The notes beneath the pieces are model-generated. The model was not told the origin of the DNA. It was given only the letters and a program-made list of their open reading frames with translations, and searched no databases. 64,000 bases of DNA, from assembly GCA_902712845.1 (NCBI GenBank), contig LR743504.1, positions 4,128,001-4,192,000 of the forward strand. The letters run 5' to 3'. This document shows, piece by piece, positions 52,422-60,956 of this stretch. Made by a program: the position numbers and the translations under genes. The first letter of the stretch is position 1, and every line of letters starts with the position of its first letter. This stretch comes from Methylobacterium bullatum. GTDB lineage: Bacteria > Pseudomonadota > Alphaproteobacteria > Rhizobiales > Beijerinckiaceae.

Positions 52422-53456
52422 ATGACTCGAAAGGCAGGCTCGGCGTTCGGCAAGGCGGCATTGATGGTTTCGGTCGCGGCTGCGGTCGGCGCGGGCCTGT
52501 TCTCCAGCCATGGCATGACCGACGACGCCACCGCCTGGCGCAGCGCCTTCGCGCGACCGTCCGCCTTGGCCGTGCCCGACGGCATTCCCGATACGACGGC
52601 GATGGTCGAGCTCGGCCGGACGCTGTTCTTCGATCCGGTCCTGTCGCGATCCCGCTCCATCGCCTGCGCCACCTGCCACGAGCCGTCGCGCCATTGGGGT
52701 GACGGGCGGATGCGCGGCATCGGCGAGCCCGGGATCGAGCTGAAGCTGCGCACGCCCACCCTGCTCAATGTCGGCTGGATCGCGCCGCTCGGCTGGGACG
52801 GCAAGTTCCCGGACCTCGAATCCGTCGCCTTCACGCCGATCACCGGCCCCAACCTCATGAACCTTTCGGAAGAGGAGCTCATCGCCCGCCTGCGCGCCGA
52901 TCCGGATTACGTCGCCGCCTTCGCCGGGACGTTCGAGGATCGCGAGATCACGCGCGGCGGAATCGAGCGGGCGCTGGCCGCGTTCCAGCGCACCATCGTC
53001 TCGGGAAGCGCGCCTTTCGACCGCTGGCGCGACGGCGATGCCTCGGCGATCGGAGCCTCCGCGAAGGCGGGGTTCGCGCTGTTCAACGGCAAGGCCGGAT
53101 GCCACGAATGCCACAGCGGCTGGGCGTTCACCGACGGGTCGTTCCACGATATCGGCGTCGGCCGGGACGACGATATCGGGCGGGGACGCCTGTTCCCCAC
53201 GTCGAAGGGCCTGCAATACGCCTTCAAGACCCCGACCCTGCGCGACGTCGCGCAGCGCGCCCCCTACATGCATGACGGTTCGGTGGCGACCCTGCGCGAC
53301 GTGATCGATCTCTACGATCGCGGCGGCATCGAACGCCCGAGCCGGTCGCCCAAGATCAGGCCGCTCCATCTCTCCGAGAGCGAGAAAGCCGATCTCCTGG
53401 CGTTCCTGGACACGTTGACGGCCGCGGAGCCCAAGCAGAAGGCCGCATCGAAGTGA
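52422..53456 (+). CDS. Di-heme cytochrome c peroxidase/MauG-like protein
   Basis: Exported di-heme protein of 344 residues. Signal segment ALMVSVAAAVGAGLFSSHG; first heme site CATCH near residue 82, second heme site CHECH near residue 227, and a distal Met in APYMHDGSVATLRDV. N-terminal LGRTLFFDPVLSRSRSIACATCHEP is typical of bacterial CCP/MauG proteins, which use H2O2 or oxidise partner cofactors (MauG makes the tryptophan tryptophylquinone of methylamine dehydrogenase). No mau genes adjacent, so peroxidase function is at least as likely. A TTGACA hexamer at 52369-52374 may be part of its promoter. Confidence 0.9.
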   Translation: MTRKAGSAFGKAALMVSVAAAVGAGLFSSHGMTDDATAWRSAFARPSALAVPDGIPDTTAMVELGRTLFFDPVLSRSRSIACATCHEPSRHWGDGRMRGIGEPGIELKLRTPTLLNVGWIAPLGWDGKFPDLESVAFTPITGPNLMNLSEEELIARLRADPDYVAAFAGTFEDREITRGGIERALAAFQRTIVSGSAPFDRWRDGDASAIGASAKAGFALFNGKAGCHECHSGWAFTDGSFHDIGVGRDDDIGRGRLFPTSKGLQYAFKTPTLRDVAQRAPYMHDGSVATLRDVIDLYDRGGIERPSRSPKIRPLHLSESEKADLLAFLDTLTAAEPKQKAASK

Positions 53457-53546
53457 GTCTCCGGCGCGGGCTTCGCAGTCTCGAAGCGCGCCGCTGAAGT
53501 CGCCGATGACTGCGCCGACAGGTGACCGCGCGGTCCCGCTCCGGTT

Positions 53547-53708
53547 CTACCGGAACAACGTCAAGCCGACACCGGCGAGCGACAGGCCCACGATCATCAG
53601 CGATCCGCCCCAGGTCTCGTAGGTCGCGGCCCGCGCCGCCACCCGTGTCGAAGCATAAGCGAAGCTGCCGCCTGCGATCAGGGTCGACAGGCTGAGTGTT
53701 GTAATCAC
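53547..53708 (-). CDS. Small two-helix membrane protein, hypothetical
   Basis: Protein of 53 residues from a GTG preceded by AAAGG at eight bases. Two hydrophobic segments, TLSLSTLIAGGSFAYAST and TWGGSLMIVGLSLAGVGLTLF, with Arg-rich turn. Probably a real small inner-membrane protein; function unknown. Confidence 0.5.
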   Translation of the reverse strand: MITTLSLSTLIAGGSFAYASTRVAARAATYETWGGSLMIVGLSLAGVGLTLFR

Positions 53709-54067
53709 GCGAGAGCCTTTCTGCTCGATGCGAAGCGAGGGCCTGGGCGCCGCCCCTCCATGACTATCAGAGTTTGCCGAATGATCCCGTCGATGATCCC
53801 ATCCATGGTCTCGACGAACGGCGACGCTGTTGCTCGGGGGGACGCGCTCGTGCCTCGTCCTCCACAACGCATACGCCGACCGCTCGCCATCCGCGAGTGG
53901 CCAAGGACGACAGGCGCCGGAATCACGGCGGGGGCGCCGAATCGCCGGGCGTGTTAACGATGCTTAAAAATCATTAACGAAATCCTTCCAGGATCATTCA
54001 AAACTACGTAGAACGAAATCGCTACCGCCGGCCGTCGGCGTTTCAGCTTTCGCCGAGGCTTCATCAT
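53709..54067. promoter_or_regulatory. Intergenic region upstream of the DoxX-like gene
   Basis: 359 bases without a supported gene; AT-rich between 53950 and 54020. An inverted repeat GTTAACGAT (53953-53961) and ATCATTAAC (53970-53978), one mismatch, lies about 90-115 bases upstream of the DoxX-like ATG and may be an operator. Confidence 0.35.
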
Positions 54068-55102
54068 ATGAGTCTGCGTTGTCGGTTGCCCGGCCCCAGT
54101 GCGCTGTCCGCCGCCCTGTTTGTGCTCGTCGCGGGCTCCACTGGTGCCAGTGCTCACGTCAAATGGTTCTGTGCTTTCGACGTCGCTGGTTCGCCGGTCG
54201 GTCTTGCCGAGGTACTGTGCGATAGCTTCGAGCAGCTCGTCATCGTCTCGTTCCTGGCCCTGTTCGTCGGCGCGTTGCTCGAGCGGACGATCCTCGGCGA
54301 GGCGATGATGCGCTCCCTCGACCGGGTCACGGCCTGGGCGCGGGAGAACACCGAGCTGATGTTCCGGGCGGTCTGCGGCGGCTTCTTCGTCTCGCTCTGG
54401 ACGCTCGGCGGCGTCATCCTCACGCCCGAACTCACCACCACCAGCACCGCCCTACCCTGGTTCCAGCTCGCCATCGCCGCCGGATTCCTGTGGCGGCAGA
54501 CGATGCCGCTCTCGGCCATCGGCATCGTCGTCCTGTTCGGGATCGCGGTGGCGAATTACGGCGTGTTCCACCTCGCGGATTATCCCGTCTTCCTCGGTGT
54601 CGCCGCCTATCTCGCCCTGACGGGCCTCCGGCGGGAGCTGTTCGGGATCCGGCCCCTCGACATCGTCCGCTACTCGGCCGCGGTGACGCTGATGTGGGCC
54701 TCGGTGGAGAAATGGGCCTATCCGCAATGGTCTTACCCGCTCTTCATCGAGCGCCCGGAACTGACGATGGGGTTCGATGGCGCCTTCTTCATGAAGGCCG
54801 CCGGCGCGGTGGAGTTCGCCCTCGCCTTCGCGCTGATCTGCACGCCGCTGGTGCGCCGCGTGTCGGCGATCATCCTCGCGGCGACCTTCGTCTCGGCGAT
54901 CTTCGAGTTCGGCAAGGTCGACGCCATCGGCCATTCCCCGATCATCGTGGCGATGATCGCCATCGCCGCCGACGATGTCCGGGTTCCCCTGCGGGTCCGC
55001 CAGCTGGCGACCCTCCCCTTCGGATACGGGGCTGCCCTCGCCAGCTTCATCGGGCTCTATTACGGCGCCCATTCCGTACTGTCGGCGGCCGGGGCGCTGT
55101 AG
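54068..55102 (+). CDS. DoxX-like multi-spanning membrane protein
   Basis: Inner-membrane protein of 344 residues. A signal peptide (LSAALFVLVAGSTGASA) would be cut to leave HVKWFCAF, placing a histidine at the mature N-terminus. About eight further hydrophobic segments follow, the C-terminal four (TLMWASVEKWAYPQW onward, AGAVEFALAFALICTPLVRRV) resembling the DoxX fold that occurs in quinone- or thiol-linked redox proteins. Two cysteines (C in HVKWFC and in LCDSFEQ) lie near the periplasmic N-terminus. Flanked by a MauG-like cytochrome and a cupredoxin. No substrate proposed. Confidence 0.7.
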   Translation: MSLRCRLPGPSALSAALFVLVAGSTGASAHVKWFCAFDVAGSPVGLAEVLCDSFEQLVIVSFLALFVGALLERTILGEAMMRSLDRVTAWARENTELMFRAVCGGFFVSLWTLGGVILTPELTTTSTALPWFQLAIAAGFLWRQTMPLSAIGIVVLFGIAVANYGVFHLADYPVFLGVAAYLALTGLRRELFGIRPLDIVRYSAAVTLMWASVEKWAYPQWSYPLFIERPELTMGFDGAFFMKAAGAVEFALAFALICTPLVRRVSAIILAATFVSAIFEFGKVDAIGHSPIIVAMIAIAADDVRVPLRVRQLATLPFGYGAALASFIGLYYGAHSVLSAAGAL

Positions 55103-55132
55103 CCCCGGGCCGGCATCCGGGACGCGTCGCGG

Positions 55133-55483
55133 TCAGTTGCCGTCGACGCGGACCGCCAGCTTCATCTTGGGGTGAATGCCGCACAGGACGGCGAAGGTCC
55201 CGCTCGCGGGGAAGACGATCTCGGCCTTGCCGCCGGGCTCCTGATCGCCGGAATCGTAGCGAAAATTCGGCGAGTCCACATAGGCGTGATGCAGGAGATC
55301 GCCGTCGTCGTTGACGATCTGAACGGTCTCCCCCTTCTTGATCACCAGCGCGCTCGGCTGGAACGCCCGGCCCTTCTGCGAGATGCGGTAGACCTGTCCC
55401 GCCGCCGCCGCATGGAGGGCGAAGGCGGCCACACCGCTTGCGACGAGGGCGAACGCGAGACCGAGTGAAGTGATGCGTCTCAT
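55133..55483 (-). CDS. Cupredoxin/plastocyanin-like copper protein
   Basis: Exported blue-copper-like protein of 116 residues. Signal peptide about 1-28 (LGLAFALVASGVAAFALHAAAA); mature part AFQPSALVIKKGETVQIVNDD, first copper His in LLHHAYVD, and C-terminal ligand loop AVLCGIHPKMKL with Cys, His and Met spaced as in type 1 sites. Sequences like this are often labelled methylamine-utilisation-associated, but the reliable call is cupredoxin; it could carry electrons for the periplasmic cytochrome region nearby. Faces away from the GGDEF-EAL gene. Confidence 0.85.
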   Translation of the reverse strand: MRRITSLGLAFALVASGVAAFALHAAAAGQVYRISQKGRAFQPSALVIKKGETVQIVNDDGDLLHHAYVDSPNFRYDSGDQEPGGKAEIVFPASGTFAVLCGIHPKMKLAVRVDGN

Positions 55484-55629
55484 GCCGTCCGCCGATACAA
55501 ATTCGCCCTTTTGCATCCTTGCCGGTGCAAGTAAACAGGCTGTTAATTGGCCAAAATTTCCAAAGATTTCAAGCCCGACTTAACTATTGCAGGCGAAGAA
55601 TTTACGATGGGCCGGATGAGACGAACTGG

Positions 55630-58503
55630 ATGACATCTATCCACGGTTGGAAATCTGCCGAGGCAGGCGAGAGGAACTGGCCGAGGCCCATCACCGCGGT
55701 CGCCTCTTTCGCGGGCACCATCCGCGGCCGGATTCTGGTCGCCTTTCTCGTCATGAGTGCCATCACGGGCATCCTCGGATTGTCGGCGGCTTCGGGGATT
55801 CGCCGGGCCGACGAACTCGTGAGCCGGACTTTCGATCAGTCGCTCATGTCGATCAACTATGCGCGGGCCGCCGCCGCCGATTTCGCCAACATGCGCTCGC
55901 TGGAGGCCCGGCGGCGAATGAGCGCCGACCCCGGCGTGAAGGCGCAGCTCGAGGGCAGGCTCGACAGCCTTCGCCACGTCTTCGCAGAGGATCTCGCCGT
56001 GGCGGTCGAGCGCGCCCAGTCGAGCCGTGCGACCCAGGCGGCCCAAGCCGTGGAGCGGGCGGTGAAGGATTGGGATGCCGCCCGTTCCGTCCTCGCCGGC
56101 CGCGATACCCGGGATCCCGATTGGGAGGCGGTCGACCGGCATGCCGGCGCCGTCGAGGAGCATCTCGACCTCTTCATCAACCACACCGCCGGCGACGGTT
56201 TCATCTACCGGCAGCAAGCCAGGGCCATCGTCGCCCGCGAGACCCAGATCAACCTCTTCGGCACCCTGCTCGCCCTGGTCATGTCGGCCTCCGTCGCCTT
56301 CCTGCTGGCCCGGCGCATCATGCGGCCGGTGGCGGATGCCTCCATGGTCGCGTCGCGGATCGCCGCCGGCGACCTCAGCGTGACGATCCCGTCCGGCAGC
56401 GCCGACGAGCTCGGCGCCCTCCTCGCCTCCATGGGCGTCATGCGCGACAACATCCGCCGGGCGATGGAGCAGGAGGTCGCCCAGCGCATCTCGGCGGAGG
56501 CCCATCTCGCCGACGCCCTGGAGACCTCCCTCGAAGGCATCGTCGTGGTCGACGAATCCGGGCGGATCGCGCTCATCAACGGGCAGGCGGAGGATTTCCT
56601 CGGGTTCGGTCATCAGCCGCTCCCGCGGGACACGTCGATGGCCCACGTCGCCTTCGAGGGCAACGCGCTCGCCCGCACCCTCCTCTCCGAGGACGACGAT
56701 TGGACGATGCCGCGCGAGACGCAGCTCTTCGACGGGCGCTGGCTCCGGATCAGCCGCAGCCGCACGCGTACCGGCGGCTTCATCGCGGTCTGCAGCGACA
56801 TCACCCTGCTCAAGGTCCAGGAGGCGCATCTCCAATCCACCAACCTTCGCCTCGACACCGCCCTCGACAACATGTCCCAGGGCCTGTGCCTGTTCGATGC
56901 CGAGGGGCACCTCACCGTGGTCAACCGGCGCTATTGCGAGCTGTTCGACCTCGCGCCGGACGACCTGCCCCTCGGCACGCCCTACGAGGACGTGGCGTCG
57001 CTCTATCTGGCCTCGGCGGAGGAGGGCACGGTCTTCGAGATCGAGGGACGGCAGATCTCGGCCGCCGGTTCGGGCTTCCGCCAGATGAGCAACGGACGGG
57101 TCCTCGCCGTCACGCACAAGCCCGTGGCCGGGGGCGGCATGGTCTCCACCTACGAGGACGTCACCGACCGGCGCCAGGCCGATGCCCGGATCGCCTACAT
57201 GGCGCGCCACGACGTCCTCACCGGCCTGCCCAACCGCGCCATGTTCGGCGAGCGGATCGAGGAGGCCCTGGCCCATCTCGGGCGCGGCGGCATGTTCGCC
57301 GTGCTCTGCCTCGATCTCGACCGCTTCAAGGAGGTCAACGACACCCTCGGTCACCCGGTGGGAGACGAACTCCTGAAAGCGGTGGGCAACCGCCTCACCG
57401 CCTGCCTGCGCGAGGTCGACACCGTGGCCCGGCTCGGCGGCGATGAATTCGCCATCATCCTGGCGGGCGTGACCTATCCGGAAGAGGCCACCATCCTGGC
57501 GCGGCGGATCGTGGACGTGATCAGCAACACCTACGAGCTCGACGGCCAGCAGGTCGCGGTCGGCGTCAGCATCGGCATCTGCCTCGCCCCCGGCGACGGC
57601 ACCAGCTGCGACAAGCTCCTCAAGAACGCCGACGTCGCCCTCTACCGCGCCAAGGCCGACGGGCGCGGCACCTGGCGCTTCTTCGAGGTGGAGATGGACA
57701 TCCGGCTCCAGGCCCGCCGCGCCCTCGAACTCGACCTGCGCGAGGCCGTGGCCCAGGGCGCGTTCGAGATGGTCTACCAGCCGATCTACGATTTCCGCGG
57801 CCGGCGCGTCGGCGGGTTCGAGGCGCTGATGCGGTGGCGCCATCCCGAGCGCGGGCTCGTCTCGCCCGCCGAGTTCATCACGGTCGCCGAGGAGATCGGC
57901 CTGATCGTGCCGCTCGGCGACTGGGCCCTGCGCACGGCCTGCAGTGAGGCCATGCGCTGGCCCGACGGTATTCGGGTCGCGGTCAACGTCTCGGTGGCCC
58001 AGTTCCGGGACGGCATCGTCATCCAGTCCGTCAAGGACGCGCTGAGCGTGAGCCGCCTCCCGCCCGCCCGCCTGGAGCTCGAGATCACGGAATCGGTCCT
58101 GCTTAGGGACAACGCCGCCACCCTCGCCACCCTGCACGCCCTGCGACGCCTCGGCGTCCGGATCGCGATGGACGATTTCGGCACGGGCTACTCGTCGCTG
58201 AGCTACCTGCGCAGCTTCCCCTTCGACAAGATCAAGATCGACCAGTCCTTCGTCCGCGACATCACCGCGGCCGACGAATCCGCCTTCATCGTCCGCGCCG
58301 TCATCGGCCTCGGCCTCAGCCTGCACATGCGCACCACCGGCGAGGGGATCGAGAACGAGATCCAGTTCGAGCGCCTGCGCCAGGAAGGCTGCGACGAGGG
58401 CCAGGGCTACTATATCGGCCGCCCCGAGGGCGCCGGGAGCATCCCCGAAGTGCTGGAACGCTGGTCGGGACGGCGCGGCGTCACCAAGCACGCGGTGGCT
58501 TGA
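55630..58503 (+). CDS. Membrane-bound HAMP-PAS-GGDEF-EAL protein (c-di-GMP turnover)
   Basis: Protein of 957 residues. Membrane helix near 35-55 (ILVAFLVMSAITGILGLSAA), a helical periplasmic sensor domain of about 170 residues, second helix (FGTLLALVMSASVAFLLA), HAMP (VADASMVASRIAAGDLSVTIP), two PAS domains (about 330-560), then GGDEF with intact RLGGDEFAII and EAL with intact GGFEALMRWRHPERG, ELEITESVLL and DDFGTGYSSLSYL. Both active sites look catalytically complete, so synthesis and breakdown of c-di-GMP are both possible. The ATG at 55630 was preferred over one at 55519 because the intervening region is not typical of the family. Confidence 0.92.
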   Translation: MTSIHGWKSAEAGERNWPRPITAVASFAGTIRGRILVAFLVMSAITGILGLSAASGIRRADELVSRTFDQSLMSINYARAAAADFANMRSLEARRRMSADPGVKAQLEGRLDSLRHVFAEDLAVAVERAQSSRATQAAQAVERAVKDWDAARSVLAGRDTRDPDWEAVDRHAGAVEEHLDLFINHTAGDGFIYRQQARAIVARETQINLFGTLLALVMSASVAFLLARRIMRPVADASMVASRIAAGDLSVTIPSGSADELGALLASMGVMRDNIRRAMEQEVAQRISAEAHLADALETSLEGIVVVDESGRIALINGQAEDFLGFGHQPLPRDTSMAHVAFEGNALARTLLSEDDDWTMPRETQLFDGRWLRISRSRTRTGGFIAVCSDITLLKVQEAHLQSTNLRLDTALDNMSQGLCLFDAEGHLTVVNRRYCELFDLAPDDLPLGTPYEDVASLYLASAEEGTVFEIEGRQISAAGSGFRQMSNGRVLAVTHKPVAGGGMVSTYEDVTDRRQADARIAYMARHDVLTGLPNRAMFGERIEEALAHLGRGGMFAVLCLDLDRFKEVNDTLGHPVGDELLKAVGNRLTACLREVDTVARLGGDEFAIILAGVTYPEEATILARRIVDVISNTYELDGQQVAVGVSIGICLAPGDGTSCDKLLKNADVALYRAKADGRGTWRFFEVEMDIRLQARRALELDLREAVAQGAFEMVYQPIYDFRGRRVGGFEALMRWRHPERGLVSPAEFITVAEEIGLIVPLGDWALRTACSEAMRWPDGIRVAVNVSVAQFRDGIVIQSVKDALSVSRLPPARLELEITESVLLRDNAATLATLHALRRLGVRIAMDDFGTGYSSLSYLRSFPFDKIKIDQSFVRDITAADESAFIVRAVIGLGLSLHMRTTGEGIENEIQFERLRQEGCDEGQGYYIGRPEGAGSIPEVLERWSGRRGVTKHAVA

Positions 58504-58579
58504 AGGGGCTGGTTGGCGGTCCCGGCTCCGGCGGCACGCTCGACGACCCCAGCAACTAGGTGCCGTAGAACCGCGCATT

Positions 58580-58704
58580 CCCTCCCCCCTCTGCGGGGGA
58601 GGGTGGCCCACGAAGTGGGTCGGGAGAGGGGAGCGCGTTGTCCGGAGAGGCCGCCCCCTCTCCCGCCTGCTCCGCAGGCACCCTCCCCCGCAGAGGGGGG
58701 AGGG
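58580..58704. repeat. Large REP/BIME-like palindrome
   Basis: Perfect 26-base inverted arms at 58580-58605 and 58679-58704 (starting CCCTCCCCCCTCTGCGGGGG), nested 11-base arms at 58621-58631 and 58655-58665 (CGGGAGAGGGG/CCCCTCTCCCG), and two small side hairpins. It folds into a cruciform-like structure between the GGDEF-EAL gene and pufC, after both genes' 3' ends, so it may also act as a bidirectional terminator or RNA stabiliser. Confidence 0.8.
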
Positions 58705-58799
58705 TTTTCACGCCGCACCGCGTCGGTCGTTCCCGTGATCCCCATCCAGCGCCCGGCTGATGCTGGTCCGGCGCACCCTTCATCGCGCCTCCCGAAAAT

Positions 58800-59909
58800 C
58801 TATTGTGGCGCGGGGGGCGGAGCTGGGTCGGTCGGCGCCGGGTCTGCCGGTGCAGGATCCGCCGCGCTCGCCGTCTCGGTGGATTTGGCCAGTTCCGGAT
58901 AGGCCTCGATCATCGATGCGCCGTTGAGGGGCTTGCTCTGGCCGTTGTGACAGGTGGTGCAATTCACCTTCGGCACGTCGCCGAGCACGCCGAGGCGGGC
59001 CGTGGGGAAGGTCGAGGTCAGCGGCTCGAGGTAATTGCCGTTGATGTCCCGCACCATGCGGATGCCGTGCCAGGCGGTGGTGCGCTGGGGCGTGCTCTGC
59101 GACCAGTTCGAGATCGCCCTGGTGTTGTGGCAGAAGGTGCAGTTGACCCCGAGCCCCTCCGACATGTGGATCATCAGGCCGTAGGTCTTCTCGGCATCCT
59201 GGATCGGCTTGCCCTTGGTGGTGGGAAGCGCCGTGGTGGCGTTCACCCGGATGGCGTTGTTGTCGATATTCTTGTCGGCGAGGTATTCGGTGAGCGTGTC
59301 GTAGGGCAGCGAGGCGAGGCCCACCGAGGCCTTGGCCAGGTTCTGCCCGTTGTTGCGGGCGATGAAGCCGCCGGGCCGGTTCGGGCCGGGATCGGTGAAC
59401 CAGACATGGGCCGGCACCGGCTGGCCGCGGTGGCAGGTGAAGCAGGTGACGCCCGTGCCCCCCACATGGTTGTCCTTCCAGCTCTCGTTGATGTGCTGGG
59501 TCATCTGCAGCATCCGGCGGGCGACCTTCTTCTGGTAGAGGCTGTCGTCGGCCATGTTCTCGGTGTTGTGACAGTAGGTGCAGCCCTGTTCGGGGCTGAC
59601 CCATTCGGTCATCGAGACCATCAGGCGGTTGAACTCGTTGACGCTGACGTTCTTGAGGACCTGGACGTTCTCGTAGGTGGCGCCGGCGAGCTCCTCGCCG
59701 GGCTCGGCCGGGTCGGCGGGTGCGGGGGCGACATTGGCCGCCTTCGTCTCGGCCGCCCCGTCGCGGGTATGGATCTGGTCCATCGCCGTGCCGCGAAAGC
59801 CGTTCTGGGTGGTCTGGAGCGGCGGCCGGTCCCAGCCGGACGTGCCGAACATCGCGATGGTGAGGAAGAAGGCGATCGAGCCTGCGAGGACTGTGAAGAA
59901 CGTCTTCAT
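58800..59909 (-). CDS. pufC: Photosynthetic reaction-centre tetraheme cytochrome c subunit
   Basis: Cytochrome subunit of 369 residues that re-reduces the special pair. Four heme sites: CTYCH (110-114), CFTCH (156-160), CTFCH (257-261) and CTTCH (317-321), with distal Met-bearing helices between. The N-terminus is MKTFFTVLAGSIAFFLTIAMFG with no Cys, so no lipid anchor of the kind found in Blastochloris; it is probably held by the membrane helix. The C-terminus has an acidic proline/alanine tail (ADPAPADPAPTDPAP). The ATG overlaps the pufM stop (ATGA). Last gene of the puf operon. Confidence 0.95.
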   Translation of the reverse strand: MKTFFTVLAGSIAFFLTIAMFGTSGWDRPPLQTTQNGFRGTAMDQIHTRDGAAETKAANVAPAPADPAEPGEELAGATYENVQVLKNVSVNEFNRLMVSMTEWVSPEQGCTYCHNTENMADDSLYQKKVARRMLQMTQHINESWKDNHVGGTGVTCFTCHRGQPVPAHVWFTDPGPNRPGGFIARNNGQNLAKASVGLASLPYDTLTEYLADKNIDNNAIRVNATTALPTTKGKPIQDAEKTYGLMIHMSEGLGVNCTFCHNTRAISNWSQSTPQRTTAWHGIRMVRDINGNYLEPLTSTFPTARLGVLGDVPKVNCTTCHNGQSKPLNGASMIEAYPELAKSTETASAADPAPADPAPTDPAPPPAPQ

Positions 59910-60883
59910 GGGACCGCCCCCGGCATGTTCAAGGGATCGACGACCGGCGCATAGACTTGCGGATAGGACGGGGCGACGCCGTGCTTGACCGCCCAGAGGT
60001 ACCAATTGTCGACCACCGTGCCGGTGAGCAGGATGCCGATGCCGCCGGTGAGGGTGGTCAGCACCGCGAACCACCAGGCCCAGCGGTGGATCGATTCCAT
60101 CGTGGCGTTGAAGCCCATGGTCCAGCGCCAGAACAGGGCGGCGCGCTCGGTGGCGGTGCCGCGATCGACGATCTGGTCGATCTCACGCTCGCCGCCGAAG
60201 CGGCTCACCGCCAGGATGGTGGCGCCATGCATCGCGAAGAGCAGCGTCGACCCGTAGAGGAAGACGATCGAGAGCATGTGGAACGGGTTGTAGAAGAGGT
60301 TGCCGTAGCGGAGCGAGAAGGCGGCGGTCCAATCGAGATGCGGGAAGATGCCGAAGGGCACCGCCTCGCTCCACGACCCCATCAGGATCGGCCGGATGAA
60401 GCCCAGCACCAGGAACAGCCAGATGGCGGAGGCGAAGGCCCAGGGCACGTGGGTGCCGAGGCCGAGCGCCCGGGCGCGGCGATAGAGCCGCACCCACCAC
60501 AGCAGGATCGAGGCGGTGAGGAAGAAGCCGGCGATCAGCCACCATCCGCCCTCCTGCAGCGGCGGCAGGATCTTGAGACCGTATTGCGGTCGCGGCGGTT
60601 CCAGGGCGAGCCAGGGCAATTGGCGCACGAACTGGACCGGGTCCCAGTTCACGCTCGCCCACATGTTGAGGCCGACGATCTCGAAGGCGATGAGGAAGCA
60701 CACGCCCGAGAGGGCGCCGAGATAGCCGATGTAGATCGGACCCACCTGGGCGTTGCCGAACAGGCCGAACAGGTAGCTGTGGAACGGCGTGCCCCAGCGC
60801 CGGTCGACATCGACGGGAACGCCGAGTTCCGGAATGGTGGAGCGGACTTGGACCTCGGTGAAGATGTTTTGATAGTAGGCCAT
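59906..60883 (-). CDS. pufM: Photosynthetic reaction-centre M subunit
   Basis: Five-helix membrane protein of 325 residues. Landmarks: QVRSTIPELGVPVDVDRRWG near the N-terminus, FLVLGFIRPILMGSWSEAVPFGIFPHLDW, FYNPFHMLSIVFLYGSTLLFAMHGATILA (special-pair and iron His), and FRWTMGFNATMESIHRWAWW-like iron/quinone segment. Binds bacteriochlorophyll, bacteriopheophytin and the primary quinone with PufL. Begins 73 bases after pufL; this spacer contains dispersed repeat copy C. Ribosome site before ATG is weak (GGGGCACG). Confidence 0.97.
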   Translation of the reverse strand: MAYYQNIFTEVQVRSTIPELGVPVDVDRRWGTPFHSYLFGLFGNAQVGPIYIGYLGALSGVCFLIAFEIVGLNMWASVNWDPVQFVRQLPWLALEPPRPQYGLKILPPLQEGGWWLIAGFFLTASILLWWVRLYRRARALGLGTHVPWAFASAIWLFLVLGFIRPILMGSWSEAVPFGIFPHLDWTAAFSLRYGNLFYNPFHMLSIVFLYGSTLLFAMHGATILAVSRFGGEREIDQIVDRGTATERAALFWRWTMGFNATMESIHRWAWWFAVLTTLTGGIGILLTGTVVDNWYLWAVKHGVAPSYPQVYAPVVDPLNMPGAVP

Positions 60884-60898
60884 GGTCGTCGTGCCCCG

Positions 60899-60935
60899 CT
60901 AAGCAGGTTTCGCGGAAGTGGTCACCGGTTTCGCG
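60899..60935. repeat. Dispersed repeat copy C in the pufL-pufM spacer
   Basis: Starts CTAAGCAGGTTTCGCGGAAG, followed by TGGTCACCGGTTTCGCG; 32 of 37 bases match copy B (43432-43468). It occupies half of the 73-base spacer between the two reaction-centre genes. Confidence 0.7.
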
Positions 60936-60956
60936 TCATGAACTCTGCGGCGCCCG

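Noticed and set aside
52422..53456. Assignment as true mauG
   Set aside because: Heme motifs fit MauG and cytochrome c peroxidase equally and no other mau genes are adjacent.
55543..58611. Long minus-strand open frame opposite the GGDEF-EAL gene
   Set aside because: Low-complexity, Gly/Ala/Arg-rich shadow of a well-supported plus-strand protein with intact domains.
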